In this document: positions 31,855 to 41,434 of the stretch, one piece after another
How the letters are laid out: every line of letters begins with the position of its first letter
Position numbering within the stretch: the first letter of the stretch is position 1
IMG/VR virus record: IMGVR_UViG_3300001460_000036
Span: 4,674-48,418 of that record
DNA length: 43,745 nt
Strand: one strand, 5' to 3'
Source: a virus
Made by a program: the position numbers and the translations under genes
Notes under the pieces: generated by a model
Database searches by the model: none
The model's input: the letters and a program-made list of their open reading frames with translations, nothing else
Told to the model about the DNA's origin: nothing

Positions 31855-32478
31855 TTATACTGTTCCTACTACGTTTCCGTACAAACTCTTAAACATCTCT
31901 AATTCCTCATCAGACAACAAATCCTTTTTTGCTTTATATAAAGCTGACGCTTTACCTGCTTCACCAGCAAATGCTCCAACACCTTCAAAACCACTTTTCA
32001 TAGATTCGGCTTGTGCGGTTAAATTGTCTTTCTCTCTCGACAATTCATCTTTGGCTTTACCTACATCCATACCAATAAGTTGTTGTTTAACATTTTCGCC
32101 AGCTTGAGCTTTCATTTGAGCGTTTTCATATAAATCACCTTGCAAATCTGTTCGTATTGCATTAGCATTTTCTGACGCTTCTGCTCCAACTTTAGCAATA
32201 CCACCAATTAAATTACGTGTATCACCCTCTTGTAGTGCTTGAATTCCTTGTTGTTGAGTTTGCATGTTTTGTTTAAACTGTTGTCCAAACGCCTCCATAG
32301 GAACATTCAATCCCTGAAAGAAATTCTTTTGTGCATCTTCTCTTGCTTGTTTCATCAAACGCTCTGATTCTATTCGAGCTTTGTCTGCTGCTTTTCTTTG
32401 TTTCGCTGCCTGCATGAAAGACATACCCCCTTGAGCTAATCCTACACCTGCACCTATTATTGCTGTTGCTGCCGCCAT
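31855..32478 (-). CDS. Internal virion protein (T7 gp14-like position)
   Basis: 207 aa. A short hydrophobic Ala/Gly-rich N-terminus (MAAATAIIGAGVGLAQGGMS) is followed by a long Ala/Gln/Lys-rich helix (FMQAAKQRKAADKARIESER) and further helices up to EELEMFKSLYGNVV. This composition is typical of gp14-type internal core proteins, which insert in the outer membrane after ejection. It precedes the 712-aa gene by 10 bases. Confidence 0.65.
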   Translation of the reverse strand: MAAATAIIGAGVGLAQGGMSFMQAAKQRKAADKARIESERLMKQAREDAQKNFFQGLNVPMEAFGQQFKQNMQTQQQGIQALQEGDTRNLIGGIAKVGAEASENANAIRTDLQGDLYENAQMKAQAGENVKQQLIGMDVGKAKDELSREKDNLTAQAESMKSGFEGVGAFAGEAGKASALYKAKKDLLSDEELEMFKSLYGNVVGTV

Positions 32479-32479
32479 A

Positions 32480-32890
32480 TTATAATTTTTTTATTAGTTC
32501 TGTAGTATATGAAGAAGCTTCTTCATAGCCTTGTTCTTTGTATACATTAACTAATGATTTGTTTTTTACTAATGCGTACATGAATTTTTTATTCATTTGA
32601 GTAGCTCTTTCTTCTAACGACAATAATAGTAAGTTAATAGCTACTTGTCTTTTATATTTATCTTTATATTCAAAATTAGATATTACCCAGTCTGCCCAAG
32701 CTACATCAGAATTCGTATTATAAAGAAATCCTGCTACCACTGGTATTTCTGCGTCATATATCATAAAACCACCTGTACCATTTTCAGGTAAAAAGTTTTT
32801 AGGGGGTGGTGTCCAACGCCATGTTTTCCACCATCCACATAAAACCTCCTCATAATCGCTTTCTTTAAGTGGTAATATATTTAATTTCAT
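32480..32890 (-). CDS. GNAT-fold phage protein (T7 gp13-like position)
   Basis: 136 aa. The GNAT layout is visible: start MKLNILPLKESDYEEVLCGW, then GGFMIYDAEIPVVAGFLYNT, then YKRQVAINLLLLSLEERATQ, then FMYALVKNKSLVNVYKEQGY, the usual acetyltransferase ending. The acetyl-CoA binding loop (Q/RxxGxG/A) is weak, so catalysis is doubtful. T7 gp13, an internal virion protein, has this fold, and here the gene heads the same gp13-16 order. It has its own promoter box (32898-32905). Confidence 0.6.
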   Translation of the reverse strand: MKLNILPLKESDYEEVLCGWWKTWRWTPPPKNFLPENGTGGFMIYDAEIPVVAGFLYNTNSDVAWADWVISNFEYKDKYKRQVAINLLLLSLEERATQMNKKFMYALVKNKSLVNVYKEQGYEEASSYTTELIKKL

Positions 32891-32897
32891 TTACCAA

Positions 32898-32905
32898 CAA
32901 AGATA
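32898..32905 (-). promoter_or_regulatory. Late promoter box TATCTTTG (ejection cassette)
   Basis: The minus strand reads TTTATTATCTTTGTT. It matches TAnnTTTG plus the upstream TTT and downstream T found at 3094 and 41367. It lies 8 bases before the ATG at 32890, giving an almost leaderless transcript. Confidence 0.5.
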
Positions 32906-32913
32906 ATAAATTT

Positions 32914-33738
32914 TTATGGATAAGATTTCATCACACTACTCCCTACAGAATATATCTCTACTGGACTTGTTGAATCATTTGAAAGTTTAAATTGCAGATA
33001 ATACCCACGTGCTCCATGCGATTCTGCTACGGCATCTTTAATGAAGAAAATAAACTGTCCAGTAGTTGGTACAGTTGAACCAGCACCACTGGCATCTATA
33101 GTTATGCTATATGAATTAGGAGTGTTTACAACTAATGTAACAATACCTGCTAATATAGGAGCTGTGGTAGCTACACCCGCATTTACTGTAGCTGCGTATA
33201 CAGTATCACCTTGACTTATAATTGAGCCTACTGGAAGAGCAAAAGTAATTTGTGTTGCGTTTAAAGGTTGACCTGCAGCAATAGTTCCAATACCTATACC
33301 GTTTGCTGATCTTTGTGCCCAGTTTACTGTTCCATCATTAGTTCTTAAAAATGAAAACCATTCTCCTTCTTTTTCTTCAAAATAAGTTTCTAACATTGAT
33401 GATGGTGATCCGTCAGTCAAGTCAGTAAATAATTCTAATGCAGCCCATCTTGCTTGACTTGTGTCACTAACTGTTGTGTTTGACTCATAGGATAATGTTT
33501 TGAATAGTTTGATATCTTCAGTGGGTTTAGGATTCAATGCACTTGTAATAGTTGATGCAGTAAACTGTCCATAGTAAGTATTTCTTGTAGGATTTGTATT
33601 ATGTCTAAACACATTACCACCATTAAACGTGTATAAAAAACTATTCATTCCTTGGATAAACTCAGGATTGTAAGAATAAAACGAAGGCCATCCAGTAAAT
33701 GGTTCTCCAATAGAATATGTAAGTGTGTATGCTGCCAT
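32914..33738 (-). CDS. Tail/virion protein of the 'GWPSFYSYNPEF' type
   Basis: 274 aa. The opening (about 12-55: EPFTGWPSFYSYNPEFIQGM, NSFLYTFNGGNVFRHN) followed by RNTYYGQF and FKTLSYES is, from memory, a conserved pattern in structural proteins of Bacteroidota phages including crAss-like phages. A beta-rich C-terminal half follows, ending GYYLQFKLSNDSTSPVEIYS. It is a tail or head-tail part; the exact position is unknown. It lies in the tail gene series. Confidence 0.65.
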   Translation of the reverse strand: MAAYTLTYSIGEPFTGWPSFYSYNPEFIQGMNSFLYTFNGGNVFRHNTNPTRNTYYGQFTASTITSALNPKPTEDIKLFKTLSYESNTTVSDTSQARWAALELFTDLTDGSPSSMLETYFEEKEGEWFSFLRTNDGTVNWAQRSANGIGIGTIAAGQPLNATQITFALPVGSIISQGDTVYAATVNAGVATTAPILAGIVTLVVNTPNSYSITIDASGAGSTVPTTGQFIFFIKDAVAESHGARGYYLQFKLSNDSTSPVEIYSVGSSVMKSYP

Positions 33739-33747
33739 TTTTTTATT

Positions 33748-34692
33748 TTAAGGACAAGTATTTATTGCAGTTATTACACCATCTGCACTAACTTGCATAT
33801 ATTGTGTTGCACTAATTTTATAAATTCCTGATGCTAATTGATTGACACCATTTGCGTCTGTAAAAACCCAATCATTTACTGCTGGATTTCCTGCAGTTCC
33901 TGAAACTGGTGCGTTGAAATATGTTTGATTTAAAGCAAGATTACATGCAACAGTAACACTCGATCCAATTGCTGATGCTGTAAAACTTGTTAAAGCAGTT
34001 GGACACGTCACTGCTATTGACCAAGCAGTTCCCGTACAAGGACCTTCTATAACAAACGTTACATTTTCTGGACTCGCATTAGGTTTTGGAACTACCATAA
34101 TACAATTTCCTGGTGCGTTAGCAGTAAAATCTACTCCTCCAGCAGCTTGATTTGTATATGGCCCTAATGTTGCTGGTGTTCCAGTATTAACAAATTGAGT
34201 TGATGCTGCATCGTAAAGAAATGATGCTCCTGTTGTGTTTTGATTATTACTACCATTTGCGTTAGTCATAGCTAAACTACACGATCCAGCCGAAGCAATA
34301 GTTCCAATCATACCTTGTAAATAGCCTTCGCTTGGCGATGAATATTCAGATGCACTAACACCATTATATGTCCACGTACATTTATCAGGCACTGATTGAG
34401 GATTAAAAGTTACTAAGGCCGCACCTATTGAGTTTCCTAAATTCATTGTTAATGAATAACTTCCAGTTCCACCACTACCATTGACACCACTACCACAAGG
34501 TACAGTACATCCGTCACAAGGTAATGCGGCTAATAAGGTTGGTGTTCCTGGACCTCCTATTAATTGTCTTACAATACCACCTTGTCCATAATATCCGTTG
34601 GGAGCTACTGTTGATAAATCTGCATTTGTATATAACATACTTGCACTTGCAAAACTAACCCCGTCAAAATAATAATTACCTAATGCTCCCAT
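33748..34692 (-). CDS. Tail fibre/adhesin-like protein
   Basis: 314 aa, rich in Ala, Gly, Thr, Ser and Cys, with repeated immunoglobulin-like beta segments (GSGGTGSYSLTMNLG, CTWTYNGVSASEYSS, CSLAMTNANG). The last 50 residues carry a module (VNDWVFTDANGVNQLASGIY, then MQVSADGVITAINTC) resembling the end of the adjacent 1578-aa protein. Such end modules are common on receptor-binding or surface-exposed phage proteins. Host attachment is inferred. Confidence 0.6.
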   Translation of the reverse strand: MGALGNYYFDGVSFASASMLYTNADLSTVAPNGYYGQGGIVRQLIGGPGTPTLLAALPCDGCTVPCGSGVNGSGGTGSYSLTMNLGNSIGAALVTFNPQSVPDKCTWTYNGVSASEYSSPSEGYLQGMIGTIASAGSCSLAMTNANGSNNQNTTGASFLYDAASTQFVNTGTPATLGPYTNQAAGGVDFTANAPGNCIMVVPKPNASPENVTFVIEGPCTGTAWSIAVTCPTALTSFTASAIGSSVTVACNLALNQTYFNAPVSGTAGNPAVNDWVFTDANGVNQLASGIYKISATQYMQVSADGVITAINTCP

Positions 34693-34701
34693 ATTACAAA
34701 T

Positions 34702-37700
34702 TTAACAATTTCCTACTTGTATTACTATGCCTTGATTATTGACTTGTATAAAGCCATTTTGATATCTATAAAACCCATCTGTCAACGTTGTAGTTACATC
34801 ACAAGTAGTTGATGAGTAAACCAAACTACCCACTACTGGGTAAGTTGTTGTTGGGTTTGTGTTTAAAAAATAATAAGTGTTTACTAATGGTTGAACACAT
34901 GCATCTGTTGAGTTGGTTTGCAGTGATCCACTTTGATATGCTGTACACGTGAAAGAACAGTCACAACATGCGTCAACGGCTGAAGACGCATCATAACATA
35001 GTTGTTGAACTACAGTCGTTCTAAAATCATAAATTAAATATAAATACTGATTATTAATAGGTAAACTAAAAGCAGGTGTTGTGCTTGGAGTTACAGTAGC
35101 TTTATAAATATCCTGTCCAGGATTAGTAATCAAACTATTTGGTATTTCATTGCCAGATGCCGCAGCTACCAAAGCAGGTATACCGTTTGATGTGTTTGTA
35201 GTATTTTGATATTGTGTATTTGTAGATAAAAAACTTAACTGATACGGATTCGATGTTACATCATAATTATCTGAACCAATTTTAGCCGTTCCTAAAAAGA
35301 AATTTACGCCATTATAAGGAAAAACTCCTATAGAGCGTGTTCCAGTTTGTTCGTCAAATAAACTTGCTACAAGTGATGTGTTACCAAACTCTACTCCTGT
35401 ACTTGCTATTGGGCTTATATGCGTAGCTGTACTCCATCCATACTCTGCATGTATAAATTGACCAGCTTCAACAGATGAGTTTAAAACTACTTGTACAATT
35501 TTAATTGGAGTTTCTGTAGGACAATTAGCAGTTATAGTATATGATGCAGTTCCTGATGGTGTAACTGTTATCTTAACCTCTGTTGGTGTGTTTAAAGTTT
35601 TACTATATGTATAAGAACCAGTTGTGTTTGTTATTGTAACTGCCGATCCTGAAACACCATTCCAAGAACCTGTAACTACAACCGTCCCCGTTACTGTTAA
35701 AGTAACACTTGATGTTGTATCTATAACATTTCCAACATCAAAAACAAAACTTTTTGCTTGAGTTTGACTTTTAAACTCTATTGTTGTACCACATGGTATT
35801 GGTGGTGTAGGAAATGGTACTGGTATATCGTTTGTATGTATAACATACTCGCCCATGTAAGGATCAAAACCTCCTATTTTTTGTGTTGTTAATTGAGTAA
35901 TAAATTGATCTCTAAACCAAGAACGCATTCCTACATTAGAAATAACTTCTAATGAATCATTTGAAGCATTACGCCCTTTTAATTTTAATACTGCTAATCT
36001 TTTAGTGTCAGTAAAAAACATATCGTATCCGTATGCTACAAAACTTTCTGGATTAAAACTAATTCCATACTCTTCTATTCGTGCTATTTGCGTTCCTAAA
36101 ATTTCTGGAACTGATGCAATAACACCACCACCAGTAGAATCGCTTATCAAATTTTTAGAAGCCATTACGTAAGTAATCCTATCTTCTTGTAAAACTAATA
36201 TATCAGTTTCACGTGAGTGCATTTTCATAATAGGTCCAAATGAATTTTCACATTCTTTGAAATTAGCTAAACCTAAATTAAATTCATTTAAATTATTAAC
36301 TCCTGAAGTGCTACTATAAACACCACTATATGTGATATCAGAAAACCTATCAGCTTCTTTATAGTTACCTGCCGAAGCTGCTAACGCTCTTTGTCCCATA
36401 ACTACTGATCTTCCAGCTATGGAGTCTTTTACTTTATAACTCTCTACACCATTACCAAAGGTATAACAGTCCATAAAGTTTAAAGTGAAAAATGCATCTT
36501 GAGTTGCAGTTTGATTTTTATCTCCGTCAAAAGTACCAGATTTATGAAAGCCTCCCGCAATATCATACATCTCAGAAGCATCATAAAATATTTCTGTGTT
36601 TGCGTCTGGTGGCACAGATTCAAAAACCATTAAATTATTAGCACGTGTAACAACTATTTCTAAATGTATATATGCGTCTGAATCTTTAGCAGGCCACGTA
36701 TGTCTACATCCTTTAATACCAGAACGTATTGAAAGATACATAGGTTTTGCTAAATCAATTGTACCACTGTATCCGTCCTGCCAAAATTGCCATTGAGGTG
36801 TCCAATTTACACAATTAACGTTTGCCGCACTCGATGAAACAACAGCACTAAATTCAGAATTCCCTACATTACCTTCAGTTACAATACCAGTATTAGGATC
36901 TATACTATCACCAACAAACCAGTCATAAAAAGTAGGGTAGTCAGCAGATGCAACAAATTGTTTTTCAAATACATATCTTTTTCCATCACAACCACAACAT
37001 CTGTCTTGTCTACCGTATCGAGCATTTATATATATAATACTACCAGCCGGGATATCATATAGTTGATAAGTGTCTGGAGTTCCAGGTGTTGTTATAAATA
37101 TTGGATAATTAACTTGTGCATTACAGTATGATTCTGAATCTGATTTATATGTCTCTTCACCTAACTCAACAACTGCATCATTTGGTATAGTAACATTAAA
37201 ATTCTGAGCTTTTATTATCATATATAAGCCTGGTAATTGAAAAGTATCTTCACCTAATTCATTTATTTTAGCTAAGAAATTTTCAGCTTCTGGAACTACA
37301 TCTAAAACTGTACATGTAGTTAGTTGTTCTACTGCACCATCCACATCTCTTTTAACGATTAAATCTTGTCCTTTAGTAACTTTATTTTGATTATCACCTT
37401 CTAATCTAAAATAAATATTATTATTACTTGGTCTTACATAAAAAAAGTTAGAATAAATAGTTTCATATCCTGCTTTACTTGGCTTCACAACCCATTTAAA
37501 TTTTGTAGCCCAAGACGGTGGTAAACTACTCAAATTAACTTGTATTTTATTTTGATTAATACTTGATTGTGACGGAACAAAAACAGTATTGTATTCAGAT
37601 ACTAAAACTGTTGATGCTCTTGCATAGTCATCCATATAAACTAATCCAGTTTCAAAATCTCGATTACTATGTAATGAACTTGTGTCATCCGTAGATGTAA

Positions 37701-39438
37701 AGTTTGCAGTTGCGGTTTCTACTCTAAAATACTCGAACAAATTTGTAGTAAGGTTTGGAGTAACAGTAGTCCTATAGTTCATAGCAATAGGTTGAAACCC
37801 AACTTGATTTGAACCAGGTGTAGTGACAAATCTAAACCCTTGTTGAGATGTCGCATCAGTAATACTACTATTAAATTTAGACCATCCTGAACAATTAGTA
37901 GGTACACTTAAAGCACAATTGAATTCATCAGTTACAGATGATCCATTTGCACATGTAGTTATTGGTTGAAAGTTTGTGTTTAAAACAGTGCCTATTGAAT
38001 TCGCAAAAGAAGGGCTTGAACACATATCATAAACACTTGCAAAATCTTGTGGCAATCTATAAGATAATGATATTCTAATGTCTCCATTACTAAAAGTAGG
38101 TGAATAACATGGATCTGAAGTGCTTCCATTTATTTGATCTGTAGTTAACCTAAAATTAATACCAATGGTTGCATCTTTTTTTAATTTGTTAGCAATTAAA
38201 GTAAAATCAAAAGTTGCTAAAGAATTTTGAACTGTAATACTTGTTCCTGACAATGTATATGCAATACCTGCAGATAGTGTTGCGTTATCTAAAGATTCAA
38301 AATCTATAGTTTTAGAATATAAACTTGTTTGATAGTTAATTGATATATTACTTCCAGATGCATTTGTAATGTTGTACTGATCTACATAATTTGCATACAT
38401 CAAACGATTACCTTGTATAGTTTGAGCTAAAGCAGTGCGTGGCACATTATCATACATTCTAAGTAATTCATCTTGTCCAATAACAGAATAAACTTTACTG
38501 TTAGTAAAACTATATGTTTGAGTGCTGTCGTTTGCCCATCCATAATCGTTTTTATTAAACCTTTCAATTACAGATATATTATTAGTATTAGAATCTTTAA
38601 ATAACAAATCAACCTCTTTAACTCTGTCAGAACCTGTGTTAAAAGATATTCTTGCAGTGTTATAAAAGTTTGTCATACCAATATTGTTATAATTATTGGT
38701 ATCAAAACGAAATGCACCTGGTTGAAAAGCAGGATTAGTAAATAATGAAGTTGCACTATATTCGTCATCTACATATCTATATCTATATGCAAAAGATATA
38801 AACCTGTCTGTTAAAAAATTTTCTTCACCTGGTACAGAAAGAAGTTCTACACCTGGAACTGGAAGTGTATCTGTAGATTCAAATCCAGGAGGTTTTTGTA
38901 TGACATTTAAATCTTCTGCTGTTACATTATCTGCATATGGAGCTGAAGTATTTGGATCGGCATAACTTCTTGTTATGTTTATTTTTCTTGGAGGATTTAT
39001 ATCGTCAGTCCAAAAAAGCATATTCTCTATTAAATCAACCCCTGTAATTAAATATGTTGTATTAAAATTTAAAACTGAAGTAGAAACAACGTGCATTGTA
39101 ACACCAGTTGTTTGTGTGTTATAAGATATAACAGCGTCTAAAACACCACCACCTACTGCTCCGTTTGTTGGATCATGTACAAACCAATAAATAGTTTCAT
39201 GTATACCATCCTCATAGCTACCTATTGTAGTAGCGTTAGCAGAAAAATTAACACCATTCCATGCAATAGTAGTCATTTGCTCATTACCACGTGAGTTTTC
39301 TACAGCACCAACTTCAGTGGTTTCTGTAGCTCCAACACGTACATTCATTGCATCTATATATTCTCCAGGAGGAAGAAGTCTTTCATCAATAGACTTATTC
39401 ATTCTCCCTTTATTGAAATTGGTTGTTAATATTGCCAT
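34702..39438 (-). CDS. Large tail protein (nozzle/stabilisation type)
   Basis: 1578 aa. The opening NFNKGRMNKSIDERLLPPGE and YIDAMNVRVGAT is diagnostic, from memory, of large tail proteins (gp12/nozzle-like beta-propeller or muzzle) in podoviruses and crAss-like phages of Bacteroidota. The long middle is beta-rich with blade-like repeats and a Cys-rich patch (QDRCCGCDGKRYVF, CCDCSFTC). The segment QYLYLIYDFR lies near residue 1450, and the C-terminus (1500-1578) is a small receptor-like module shared with the next gene. It likely forms the distal tail and touches the host surface. Confidence 0.75.
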   Translation of the reverse strand: MAILTTNFNKGRMNKSIDERLLPPGEYIDAMNVRVGATETTEVGAVENSRGNEQMTTIAWNGVNFSANATTIGSYEDGIHETIYWFVHDPTNGAVGGGVLDAVISYNTQTTGVTMHVVSTSVLNFNTTYLITGVDLIENMLFWTDDINPPRKINITRSYADPNTSAPYADNVTAEDLNVIQKPPGFESTDTLPVPGVELLSVPGEENFLTDRFISFAYRYRYVDDEYSATSLFTNPAFQPGAFRFDTNNYNNIGMTNFYNTARISFNTGSDRVKEVDLLFKDSNTNNISVIERFNKNDYGWANDSTQTYSFTNSKVYSVIGQDELLRMYDNVPRTALAQTIQGNRLMYANYVDQYNITNASGSNISINYQTSLYSKTIDFESLDNATLSAGIAYTLSGTSITVQNSLATFDFTLIANKLKKDATIGINFRLTTDQINGSTSDPCYSPTFSNGDIRISLSYRLPQDFASVYDMCSSPSFANSIGTVLNTNFQPITTCANGSSVTDEFNCALSVPTNCSGWSKFNSSITDATSQQGFRFVTTPGSNQVGFQPIAMNYRTTVTPNLTTNLFEYFRVETATANFTSTDDTSSLHSNRDFETGLVYMDDYARASTVLVSEYNTVFVPSQSSINQNKIQVNLSSLPPSWATKFKWVVKPSKAGYETIYSNFFYVRPSNNNIYFRLEGDNQNKVTKGQDLIVKRDVDGAVEQLTTCTVLDVVPEAENFLAKINELGEDTFQLPGLYMIIKAQNFNVTIPNDAVVELGEETYKSDSESYCNAQVNYPIFITTPGTPDTYQLYDIPAGSIIYINARYGRQDRCCGCDGKRYVFEKQFVASADYPTFYDWFVGDSIDPNTGIVTEGNVGNSEFSAVVSSSAANVNCVNWTPQWQFWQDGYSGTIDLAKPMYLSIRSGIKGCRHTWPAKDSDAYIHLEIVVTRANNLMVFESVPPDANTEIFYDASEMYDIAGGFHKSGTFDGDKNQTATQDAFFTLNFMDCYTFGNGVESYKVKDSIAGRSVVMGQRALAASAGNYKEADRFSDITYSGVYSSTSGVNNLNEFNLGLANFKECENSFGPIMKMHSRETDILVLQEDRITYVMASKNLISDSTGGGVIASVPEILGTQIARIEEYGISFNPESFVAYGYDMFFTDTKRLAVLKLKGRNASNDSLEVISNVGMRSWFRDQFITQLTTQKIGGFDPYMGEYVIHTNDIPVPFPTPPIPCGTTIEFKSQTQAKSFVFDVGNVIDTTSSVTLTVTGTVVVTGSWNGVSGSAVTITNTTGSYTYSKTLNTPTEVKITVTPSGTASYTITANCPTETPIKIVQVVLNSSVEAGQFIHAEYGWSTATHISPIASTGVEFGNTSLVASLFDEQTGTRSIGVFPYNGVNFFLGTAKIGSDNYDVTSNPYQLSFLSTNTQYQNTTNTSNGIPALVAAASGNEIPNSLITNPGQDIYKATVTPSTTPAFSLPINNQYLYLIYDFRTTVVQQLCYDASSAVDACCDCSFTCTAYQSGSLQTNSTDACVQPLVNTYYFLNTNPTTTYPVVGSLVYSSTTCDVTTTLTDGFYRYQNGFIQVNNQGIVIQVGNC

Positions 39439-39439
39439 A

Positions 39440-40354
39440 TTATTTTATCCACTTATTTTGACCTCTCATGTTTTGTAACAAACGACCAGGATGTATATTA
39501 CTTAATCTTAATTTTGCATTTCTGAGTAAAGAAGATTTGTCTTTACGTGCTCGGTTTACAATATATTCTTGTACACCAAAACGCCCATTTAAAATAGAAA
39601 ACTTTATATATGCATAAATAAATTCTTCAAACAATTTGTTTACGCTAATTTGTGAATCATTACCTTGCTCCATCCCATCAGAAACATATTCTAATACTAC
39701 AGAATCCATATAACGAGCAGAACTAAAATTTATAACACCACCTTTTTTGTCTATTTTAAAAGTTGGATTTACGTTAGCAGTTTCAGTATTTAATCCAAAA
39801 CGAGAGCCAATTTGATAATCAAAATACCAACACCCATCTAATAAATATCCAGGTTGATTATTAAATGCACTGGCATCATTTAAGTATATGCCACGAGTTG
39901 CTCTTGTTAAGTCTAACTCAGAGTCTTGTGGGCTTAATGCATTACCGTCTTGATCAAATAATATGTTTGAATTATTGTCTTGCAAATAAGCATTTGACCA
40001 ATTTGTTTGGATATTTTCAGTCAATGGATATAGTATGCCATCTTTAAATTGAGATATCCTAACCCAGTTTACAAAATCTGAAGGCAAAACATATCTATAG
40101 TTAGCATCAATATCTATTTGCAATATTTTAATTTCTTTCATCGCATCGTAATTCAATTCTTGAATTCCTCTTTTTGCATGAAAAATAACTTGATATCTAT
40201 CTAAATTATTTATTAACTCATGATTACCTTGATACATTAACATAAAATTATTAACTATATCTTGTAATGATACGTATTGATATGAACCCCAATTTTCATT
40301 AGTTGGGTTGTTACCATTGTTTTGATAATATTCGAATTGTGTTATATATGCCAT
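39440..40354 (-). CDS. Connector/tail-adaptor-like virion protein
   Basis: 304 aa from the ATG at 40354 (MAYITQFEYYQNNG), directly after the stop of the upstream gene; a longer frame from 40399 would overlap it. The sequence is mixed helix and strand with RYQVIFHAKRGIQELNYDAM, then YRYVLPSDFVNWVRISQFKD, then DSVVLEYVSDGMEQ and a basic C-terminus (ARKDKSSLLRNAKLRLSNIH). These patterns fit adaptor or tail-tube-A proteins, which join the portal to the tail. Assignment is from context. Confidence 0.55.
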   Translation of the reverse strand: MAYITQFEYYQNNGNNPTNENWGSYQYVSLQDIVNNFMLMYQGNHELINNLDRYQVIFHAKRGIQELNYDAMKEIKILQIDIDANYRYVLPSDFVNWVRISQFKDGILYPLTENIQTNWSNAYLQDNNSNILFDQDGNALSPQDSELDLTRATRGIYLNDASAFNNQPGYLLDGCWYFDYQIGSRFGLNTETANVNPTFKIDKKGGVINFSSARYMDSVVLEYVSDGMEQGNDSQISVNKLFEEFIYAYIKFSILNGRFGVQEYIVNRARKDKSSLLRNAKLRLSNIHPGRLLQNMRGQNKWIK

Positions 40355-40355
40355 A

Positions 40356-41351
40356 TTATAATGATTCTTGAGTTTCCATTGCTTCTTGATCCGATCCAAA
40401 CTTATACACGTCAGCTTCTCTTATTTCAATTCCTACATACTGGCAAATTTTAGCCACTAACATAGCCTCGTCAGATAATGGTAATTCAAAATCTTGATAA
40501 CTTGTAGAGCCAGGATTAAATAATGGTTCACCAGATACTAAACTCGTATACGTCCATTGTGGAGGTAAGGGATATCGAATGTATTGTACTTTTATTGCGT
40601 ACTGTTGTCTTATAGTCGAAGGATATACATCTACAGTATTTCCTATTACTGCGTTTGGTGTTGCTACATTAGTACTTGCACCACCTAAAACATACGCAGG
40701 ATATTGTGTAGTTGGAGCTGTTAAGTTAGAACTCGTTAATAAAAATATTTTATTTTGATTTACTCTTTCTACTTCTGTTATATTGTTTGCACTATAAATT
40801 GTGTAAGTGTTATTTAAATTCATAATGTTACTGCTAATAGAAAGCGTTGTAGCGTTATCTACTGCCGTAACATAACATTGTTGCCCTGTGGTGTTATTTA
40901 CAATAATACTGCCAATAGGAGGGCTTACCATCGTTGATGGGTTTGATATAAAAGTTTTTGTACTATCAGTTAACTTAAATGCATTTACAACAGTATTTGT
41001 TCCTGTAAACAAAGTGTTTGGATAATAAAATAATTTGTTTATTAAATAATAGTCTGCAGGTAATTGATACTTGTTTGATAAGTTTAAATCTGCAGGCAAT
41101 TGACTTAAAAAAGCTTCAGCAGAAAAACTATCAATAACTTCTTCTAAACTTTTTACAATATTAGCATATCCAGTCCCTGATGTTCTTGAGTTTTCTCTAT
41201 TAATCCAATTGTTATATTGATAAAAATAATCTTCATAAACATCCATTTGGGCCTGTTGTGCATAAAGATTAAAATCTTGAGGTGATATGTAACCGTAATT
41301 GTTTTTATTAGCTATTGCTAAAACAGTATTTCGTACATCGTTTATAGGCAT
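40356..41351 (-). CDS. Virion protein, connector-like
   Basis: 331 aa. The N-terminal helical part (KNNYGYISPQDFNLYAQQAQ, then MDVYEDYFYQYNNWINREN) precedes a beta-rich centre and the segment YAIKVQYIRYPLPPQW; the C-terminus (ELPLSDEAMLVAKICQYVGI) is helical. Residues 127-186 resemble residues 41-96 of the protein at 730-1263. It sits between the 109-aa gene and the adaptor-like gene. A head-tail connection role is likely but not proven. Confidence 0.6.
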   Translation of the reverse strand: MPINDVRNTVLAIANKNNYGYISPQDFNLYAQQAQMDVYEDYFYQYNNWINRENSRTSGTGYANIVKSLEEVIDSFSAEAFLSQLPADLNLSNKYQLPADYYLINKLFYYPNTLFTGTNTVVNAFKLTDSTKTFISNPSTMVSPPIGSIIVNNTTGQQCYVTAVDNATTLSISSNIMNLNNTYTIYSANNITEVERVNQNKIFLLTSSNLTAPTTQYPAYVLGGASTNVATPNAVIGNTVDVYPSTIRQQYAIKVQYIRYPLPPQWTYTSLVSGEPLFNPGSTSYQDFELPLSDEAMLVAKICQYVGIEIREADVYKFGSDQEAMETQESL

Positions 41352-41366
41352 AATAAATTGTTTTTA

Positions 41367-41374
41367 CAAAGATA
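41367..41374 (-). promoter_or_regulatory. Late promoter box TATCTTTG (tail operon)
   Basis: The minus strand reads TTTGTTATCTTTGTAAA, identical over 17 bases to the sequence at the endolysin promoter (3094-3101). It lies right after a terminator and 16 bases before the ATG at 41351. Confidence 0.6.
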
Positions 41375-41376
41375 AC

Positions 41377-41410
41377 AAAAAAAAAGAGGCTACTTTTATT
41401 TGTAGCCTCT
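41377..41410 (-). terminator. Intrinsic terminator after 109-aa gene
   Basis: On the minus strand AGAGGCTAC pairs with GTAGCCTCT (nine perfect pairs, eight-base loop), followed by nine T. It ends the 109-aa gene transcript directly before the next promoter. Confidence 0.85.
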
Positions 41411-41434
41411 CTAATTATAGTTAGTTAGTTTTGC

